The notes under the pieces: model-generated
The model's input: the letters and a program-made list of their open reading frames with translations, nothing else
What the model was told of the DNA's origin: nothing
The model's database searches: none
Shown: piece by piece, positions 5,066-8,821 of the stretch
How positions within the stretch are numbered: position 1 is the first letter of the stretch
How the letters are laid out: every line of letters begins with the position of its first letter
Source of the DNA: Candidatus Harrisonbacteria bacterium RIFCSPLOWO2_02_FULL_45_10c
Lineage (GTDB): Bacteria > Patescibacteriota > Minisyncoccia > UBA6257 > 02-FULL-45-10c
Direction of reading: 5' to 3'
DNA length: 8,821 bases
Assembly: GCA_001818705.1 (NCBI GenBank)
Contig: MHJM01000006.1
Span: 11,907-20,727, forward strand
Translations under genes and position numbers: made by a program

Positions 5066-6281
5066 TCTCTTTCATTCCCATGTAGTCTTGCAAGACTTTC
5101 GGAATCTTAATCGTACCCTTATCGGTTTGGTAATTTTCTAAAATCGCGAGAATGGTGCGGCCGATCGCAAAGGCGGTGCCGTTCAGCATATGCACTAATT
5201 CGGTTTTACCTTCTTTATTTTTATATTTAATATTCAAGCGCCGGGACTGAAAATCAGTCGTATTGGAAGTGGAGTGCGTTTCCCGATATTCTCCTTGCCC
5301 GCCATTCTGTCCGGGAAGCCAGGCCTCAATGTCGTATTTTGCCGCTGCCGGATCGCCAAGGTCGCCGGAACAGATATTCAGCACGCGATATGGCAATTCC
5401 AGCGCATCCATCAAAGCACGCTGGAATCCGAGTAATCGCTGATGTTCTTTTTCCGATTCTTCCGGCGTTGTAAACACCACCATTTCTACTTTATCAAATT
5501 GATGCACGCGTAAAATGCCTTTGGTGTCTTTGCCATAAGACCCAGCTTCGCGGCGAAAACAGGTAGAAAAGGCAACGTACCGCTTCGGCAAATCTTCTAA
5601 TACCTCGCCCTGATGCATCGGCCCGACTGATTGTTCCGAAGTTCCGATAAGATACTGGTTATCCTGCGGCAAATGATAGATTTCATCGCGGCCGCGTTCC
5701 AAATATCCCATCGCCCACATCGGATCTTCATTAATGATCACGGGCGGTATAATCGGGATAAATTCCCTTTTTATCAGCGCCTTCATCGCCAGATCAACTA
5801 AGGCAAACTCCATCAGCGCCGCCGGCCCTTTTAAATAGCCGAAGCGGCTTCCCGAGATTTTTGCCGCGCGTTCGGTATCAATCAAATCAAATTCCTGCGC
5901 CAGCTCCGTATAATCTTTGGGGTTTTTTAATGCCGGTTTTTTACCAACCTCTTCCAATACTATATTTTCCGAAGCGTCTTTACCAACCGGTATGGACATT
6001 AACGGCGGATTTGGCATCTGATGCAATGCTTCTTCGCGCATCTTGGCAATATCCTGAAGTTCGCCATCAATTTTTTTCAAAGTTTCTTTAATCGATTTCC
6101 CCTCTTCAGCGCTTCTGATTTTTCGCTGTTCGGCGCGCGTATCGTCAAATTGCTTCGTCAGTGTCCGCCACTTTTCATCCAGCTGCAAAAAATTGTCCAC
6201 CAATAACGGATCCGCCTGCTTAGCAGCCAGCGCTTTTTTAATCCGCTCCGGTTCTTTTCTGATGAGATTAATATCTAACAT
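5049..6281 (-). CDS. serS: Serine--tRNA ligase
   Basis: 410 residues, close to the usual bacterial SerRS length. This class II synthetase charges tRNA-Ser (and tRNA-Sec where present) in the cytoplasm. It starts with the typical MLDINLIRKEPERIKKAL. A long helical hairpin (about 28-95) forms the coiled-coil arm that grips the tRNA variable loop. Motif 1 lies around 155-185, the TSEQ serine-binding loop at 214-217, motif 2 at 242-269 (FRREAGSYGKDTKGILRVHQ then FDKVEMV) and motif 3 at 366-376 (LNGTAFAIGRT). No key residue is missing. It is the last gene of greA-lysS-serS: the lysS stop is 2 nt upstream, and a good Shine-Dalgarno AAGGA (6292-6288, 6 nt before ATG) is embedded in the last lysS codons. 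The final codons form one arm of the inverted repeat at 4993-5065. Confidence 0.97.
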   Translation of the reverse strand: MLDINLIRKEPERIKKALAAKQADPLLVDNFLQLDEKWRTLTKQFDDTRAEQRKIRSAEEGKSIKETLKKIDGELQDIAKMREEALHQMPNPPLMSIPVGKDASENIVLEEVGKKPALKNPKDYTELAQEFDLIDTERAAKISGSRFGYLKGPAALMEFALVDLAMKALIKREFIPIIPPVIINEDPMWAMGYLERGRDEIYHLPQDNQYLIGTSEQSVGPMHQGEVLEDLPKRYVAFSTCFRREAGSYGKDTKGILRVHQFDKVEMVVFTTPEESEKEHQRLLGFQRALMDALELPYRVLNICSGDLGDPAAAKYDIEAWLPGQNGGQGEYRETHSTSNTTDFQSRRLNIKYKNKEGKTELVHMLNGTAFAIGRTILAILENYQTDKGTIKIPKVLQDYMGMKEINPHT

Positions 6282-6283
6282 AG

Positions 6284-7672
6284 TTAATCCTTAGGCCGTA
6301 ATGTTGGAAATAATATAATATCTTTCAGCGAATGGCTATCCGTTAAAAGAGCGGCCAAGCGGTCAATGCCAATGCCTAATCCGGCGGCCGGCGGCATGCC
6401 GTATTCCAGCGCCTCCAAAAAATCTTCGTCCAAACGGGAAGCTTCCTCATTTCCGGCTCGATGCATTTTTTCCTGTTCTTCCATGCGCTGCCGCTGATCC
6501 ATCGGGTCATTCAGTTCGGAAAAGCCATTCACTAATTCGGTTCCGGCAATAATCAGCTGGAAACGTTCGGTCAGCTCCGGATTATCGGCGCAGGATTTCG
6601 CTAACGGCGAAATTGCTTTCGGATAACGAATGACAAAAGTGGGATTGATGAGCTTGGGGCGGACTTCTTTTTTAAATATCTCGTCAATTTCTTCAACCTT
6701 CAAATCCTTTAATTCTTTGCCGGAATATTCCCGAATAAGATCAGCGTAATTCCGGCGCGGCCACGGATTAGCCAGTAATATCGTTTGATTTTCATGGCGC
6801 ATGGAAGCAATGCCGAGCCTTCCCATCAAAGACAGCAGCCAGCGCTGGGTTGCCGCCATTAATCCTTCATAATCCTGGTAAGCCCAGTATAATTCCAGCA
6901 TGGTAAACTCCGGATTATGCTCCCGATCCATGCCTTCATTCCGGAAATTCCGGCCGATTTCAAAAATTTTTTCCATGCCGCCGACCAGCAAACGTTTAAG
7001 GTATAATTCCGGCGCAATCCGCAAATAAAAATCAGCGTCTAAGGCATTGTGATGGGTTTTAAACGGCCTGGCCAAAGCGCCTCCTGGCAGCGGCTGCAAC
7101 ATCGGCGTTTCCACTTCTAAAAAACCATCGGTTTCCAATAAGCATCGCAGTTCGGATACAATCTCCGACCGCCGGAGAAGCTTCTCCCGCACCTCGGAAT
7201 TAGTTAAAAGATCTAAATACCGTTTACGGTAACGCTCTTCCACATCTTTCAGCCCATACCATTCGGAAGGCAGCGGCCGCAAACTTTTAACCAGAACTGT
7301 TAATGAATTTACATTTATGCTGCGTTCCCCTTTTTTAGTTTTAAACGCCGTACCGCTAACCGCAACAAAATCGCCCAGATCAAGCGTATCCTTAAAAATA
7401 GCGAAGTCCTTAGTTCTTTTTTTATTCAATACCGCCTGAAGCTTTCCGCTGCCATCTTTAATGTCTAAAAATAATACGCTGCCCTGAGCGCGCATTCCGA
7501 TAATCCGGCCGCCAATGATTAGCTGCCTGCGGAAAATAGATAAAAATAAAAAATGCCGCACCACTTCAGCAATAGCGCGCTGCTTCGGAACTTTGCTGGG
7601 ATAAGCGGCGTATCCGGCTCGAATTAAAATATCCCGTTTTTTTATTCTTTCTTTGATGATATCGTCCAGCAT
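6284..7672 (-). CDS. lysS: Lysine--tRNA ligase, class II
   Basis: 462 residues, somewhat shorter than the roughly 490-505 common in other bacteria; the N-terminal extension is the compact part. The OB-fold anticodon-binding domain (about 50-130) includes GRIIGMRAQGSVLFLDIKDG. Class II motif 1 is near 183-194 (FLEVETPMLQP), then PGGALARPFKTHHNALDADF, the lysine pocket start. Motif 2 is RNFRNEGMDREHNPEFTMLE (241-260). ELVNGFSELNDP (379-390) is a LysRS hallmark, and motif 3 is GLGIGIDRLAALLTDSHSLK (431-450) leading to ILFPTLRP. It charges tRNA-Lys. It lies 17 nt after greA and 2 nt before serS. No Shine-Dalgarno site precedes its ATG. greA next to lysS is a common bacterial arrangement. Confidence 0.97.
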   Translation of the reverse strand: MLDDIIKERIKKRDILIRAGYAAYPSKVPKQRAIAEVVRHFLFLSIFRRQLIIGGRIIGMRAQGSVLFLDIKDGSGKLQAVLNKKRTKDFAIFKDTLDLGDFVAVSGTAFKTKKGERSINVNSLTVLVKSLRPLPSEWYGLKDVEERYRKRYLDLLTNSEVREKLLRRSEIVSELRCLLETDGFLEVETPMLQPLPGGALARPFKTHHNALDADFYLRIAPELYLKRLLVGGMEKIFEIGRNFRNEGMDREHNPEFTMLELYWAYQDYEGLMAATQRWLLSLMGRLGIASMRHENQTILLANPWPRRNYADLIREYSGKELKDLKVEEIDEIFKKEVRPKLINPTFVIRYPKAISPLAKSCADNPELTERFQLIIAGTELVNGFSELNDPMDQRQRMEEQEKMHRAGNEEASRLDEDFLEALEYGMPPAAGLGIGIDRLAALLTDSHSLKDIILFPTLRPKD

Positions 7673-7689
7673 CGTTTTTGACGACGAGA

Positions 7690-8148
7690 TTACTCAATCG
7701 TTACAATCTTATATTCAACGGTACCATTCGGCGTTTTTACGGTTACCGTATCGCCAGCCTTTTTGCCTAAAAATGCCCTTCCTAGCGGAGATTCGTTGGA
7801 TATCAAGCCGGCTTCCGGCTTGGCTTCATTGGATCCGACAATCGTAAATTTCCGCCGCTGGCCGCCTTTCTCCGCCTCCAGAGTGGCGCCAATGGAAACA
7901 ACGTTCAGGGCATGAACTTTCTCTATAATTTCAGAATTTTTTATCATGTCTTCCAGTTCGGCAATGCGGGTTTCCACCTGGGCCTGCTCTTCCCGCGCTT
8001 CAAAATATTCCGAGTTTTCCGATAAATCTCCGAGCTCTTTCGCCCGTTTCAATCGTTCGCCAACCTCAATGCGGCGGCGCATTTTTAAATCCTCCAATTC
8101 TTTTTTTAATTCCTCCAATCTTTCTTCCGTAAAATATTGTTTATCCAT
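7690..8148 (-). CDS. greA: Transcription elongation factor GreA
   Basis: 152 residues, normal GreA length. An N-terminal antiparallel coiled coil (about 1-75) reaches through the RNA polymerase secondary channel. Its tip, ELGDLSENSEYFEAREEQ, holds D41 and E44, the acidic pair that coordinates the second catalytic Mg and stimulates cleavage of backtracked RNA. The C-terminal FKBP-like domain has GLISNESPLGRAFLGKKAGD and ends TPNGTVEYKIVTIE, as in the family. GreA rather than GreB is favoured by the tip sequence and general similarity. It is the first gene of greA-lysS-serS. The ATG at 8148 has no Shine-Dalgarno site, and a candidate -10 lies 14 nt upstream, suggesting a very short leader. Confidence 0.96.
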   Translation of the reverse strand: MDKQYFTEERLEELKKELEDLKMRRRIEVGERLKRAKELGDLSENSEYFEAREEQAQVETRIAELEDMIKNSEIIEKVHALNVVSIGATLEAEKGGQRRKFTIVGSNEAKPEAGLISNESPLGRAFLGKKAGDTVTVKTPNGTVEYKIVTIE

Positions 8149-8162
8149 ACGCTTACGCTGAT

Positions 8163-8190
8163 ATAATACGAATCTACAAATCTATTCTAA
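8163..8190 (-). promoter_or_regulatory. Weak candidate promoter of greA-lysS-serS
   Basis: On the minus strand TTAGAA (8190-8185) is followed after 16 nt by TATTAT (8168-8163), giving a start site near 8156 and a leader of about 8 nt. Both boxes are imperfect and the region is AT-rich, so this is tentative. Confidence 0.28.
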
Positions 8191-8231
8191 TATACGAATA
8201 TGCAAATAAATTTATTCGTTATTTGTAGATT
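8171..8231. repeat. 11-bp perfect inverted repeat in AT-rich spacer
   Basis: AATCTACAAAT (8171-8181) and ATTTGTAGATT (8221-8231) are exact reverse complements separated by 39 nt. Between them is the palindrome AATAAATTTATT. The words ATTCGTT (8214-8220, 8239-8245) and GATTAG (8228-8233, 8246-8251) recur nearby. The spacer 8149-8253 otherwise holds only the weak greA promoter. The repeat lies downstream of the GT2 stop but lacks a T-run, so it is not a standard terminator. Confidence 0.6.
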
Positions 8232-8253
8232 AGCATTCATTCGTTGATTAGTA

Positions 8254-8821
8254 TTATTTAATGCCGTAGGCATTGCGCCATAACCACCACCGTACTTTAG
8301 CAGTTTCCCATAAAACTTGCAAATAACTTGTAAGCGAAACATGGGTTCGGATATCGTTAACCCAAAAAACCGGAATCTGCTTAATCTCATAGCCGAGGTG
8401 TTTCGCTAAAATCAGCGCTTCCGCGTCAAAGCCCCAACGGCTTATCTTAGTTAAATGGAAAATTCTTTCGGCCGACTCATCGGAAAAACATTTAAACCCG
8501 CATTGGGTATCCCAAATGCCGGGCAATAAAAGCATTTGAATAATCAGATTTCCCAAACCGCCAAGCCAGCGTTTAAAAAATATTTGCGGCGGCAGCATTC
8601 GAGCCCCCTTTATTCTCCGCGAACCGATAATGACTTCGTATCCCTGCTTAAAATACGGCATCATTTTGTTGAATTCTACTACCGAAGTGGAATTATCGGC
8701 ATCCATAAAAATCCGCCAAGTTCCTTTAGCGCATAGCATCCCCTGGCGGACCGCCGCTCCCTTGCCCTTATTTTCTTTATTATCTATCAGTTTTAAATTC
8801 TGAACTAAAGGCACAAAGCGC
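8254..8821 (-). CDS. Family 2 glycosyltransferase (dolichyl-phosphate-sugar synthase type), C-terminal part
   Basis: At least 189 residues are visible and the N-terminus lies beyond the right edge. The frame is open to 8821, and the GTG at 8814 is an internal valine (context RFVPLVQNLKLIDN), not a start. The fragment shows DNKENKGKGAAVRQGM and the DXD-type metal and nucleotide-sugar site DADNST. Further on are EVIIGSRRIKGA, then DTQCGFKCF and SRWGFDAEALILAKHLGYEI, the signature of the ALG5/DPM1-like branch of GT2. Such enzymes transfer glucose or mannose from a nucleotide sugar to polyprenyl phosphate on the inner face of the membrane, making donors for GT39-type enzymes. No membrane helix follows the catalytic domain; the protein ends WWLWRNAYGIK, possibly membrane-associated. 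The sugar is not determinable. It is upstream of greA in the same direction, separated by a 105-bp spacer. Confidence 0.85.
   Translation of the reverse strand, partial: RFVPLVQNLKLIDNKENKGKGAAVRQGMLCAKGTWRIFMDADNSTSVVEFNKMMPYFKQGYEVIIGSRRIKGARMLPPQIFFKRWLGGLGNLIIQMLLLPGIWDTQCGFKCFSDESAERIFHLTKISRWGFDAEALILAKHLGYEIKQIPVFWVNDIRTHVSLTSYLQVLWETAKVRWWLWRNAYGIK

Noticed and set aside
4991..5067. Integron attC-like site
   Set aside because: The ends TCTTAAC and GTTAATC resemble RYYYAAC/GTTRRRY, but each fails one consensus position. The stem has no extrahelical bases, the element overlaps serS, and no integrase or cassette array is visible.
8187..8390. Minus-strand open frame of 67 codons
   Set aside because: It overlaps the GT2 C-terminus in another frame and extends into the AT-rich repeat spacer; its C-terminal half is just translated repeat words.
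8812..8814. GTG as the start of the GT2 gene
   Set aside because: The frame stays open to the window edge, and the visible part lacks the N-terminal nucleotide-binding half of the domain, so the gene must begin outside.

Overview
The window looks like a piece of a reduced bacterial genome of the candidate phyla radiation (Patescibacteria, Parcubacteria-like). This is inferred from protein style, not from a marker gene. The housekeeping proteins are compact, genes are packed tightly and often lack a Shine-Dalgarno site, and the FtsQ and the small protein ending in a WRYPG-type core resemble proteins I associate with that group. Spacers are AT-rich and contain short repeated words. There is no rRNA, tRNA, CRISPR array, transposase or phage gene.

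Layout, left to right. A minus-strand fragment (1-110) is the N-terminus of a DNA-3-methyladenine glycosylase, preceded by a spacer with a candidate promoter and an inverted repeat. Next is a small conserved protein of unknown function (166-555, minus) that has absorbed a 7-bp tandem repeat. Divergent from it, with only 14 bp between start codons, is a multi-pass GT39/PMT-like glycosyltransferase (570-2444, plus). It converges on an alr-ftsQ pair (minus, alr first, 2 nt apart). Divergent from alr is a small CPBP-family membrane protein (4427-4963, plus) with the best ribosome binding site in the window, ending in a clear intrinsic terminator. It converges on the greA-lysS-serS cluster (minus, 8148 down to 5049). 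At the right edge is the C-terminal part of a family 2 glycosyltransferase of the dolichyl-phosphate-sugar synthase type (8254 to beyond 8821, minus).

How the genes fit together. alr and ftsQ link D-alanine supply for peptidoglycan to the division machinery. greA-lysS-serS is a transcription/translation housekeeping block. The GT2 and GT39 enzymes at opposite ends are the kinds that make, and use, lipid-linked sugars for surface glycosylation, but they are not in one operon here, so a shared pathway is inference.

I found no complete new defence or mobile system. The most unexplained signal is a 23-bp inverted repeat at 4993-5065 lying across the serS stop codon. All three of its non-Watson-Crick positions become G-U pairs in plus-strand RNA, so it may be an antisense or 3'-end structured RNA or a small mobile repeat. 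Next are the heptamer array inside the small unknown gene and the overlapping divergent -10 elements between alr and the CPBP gene.
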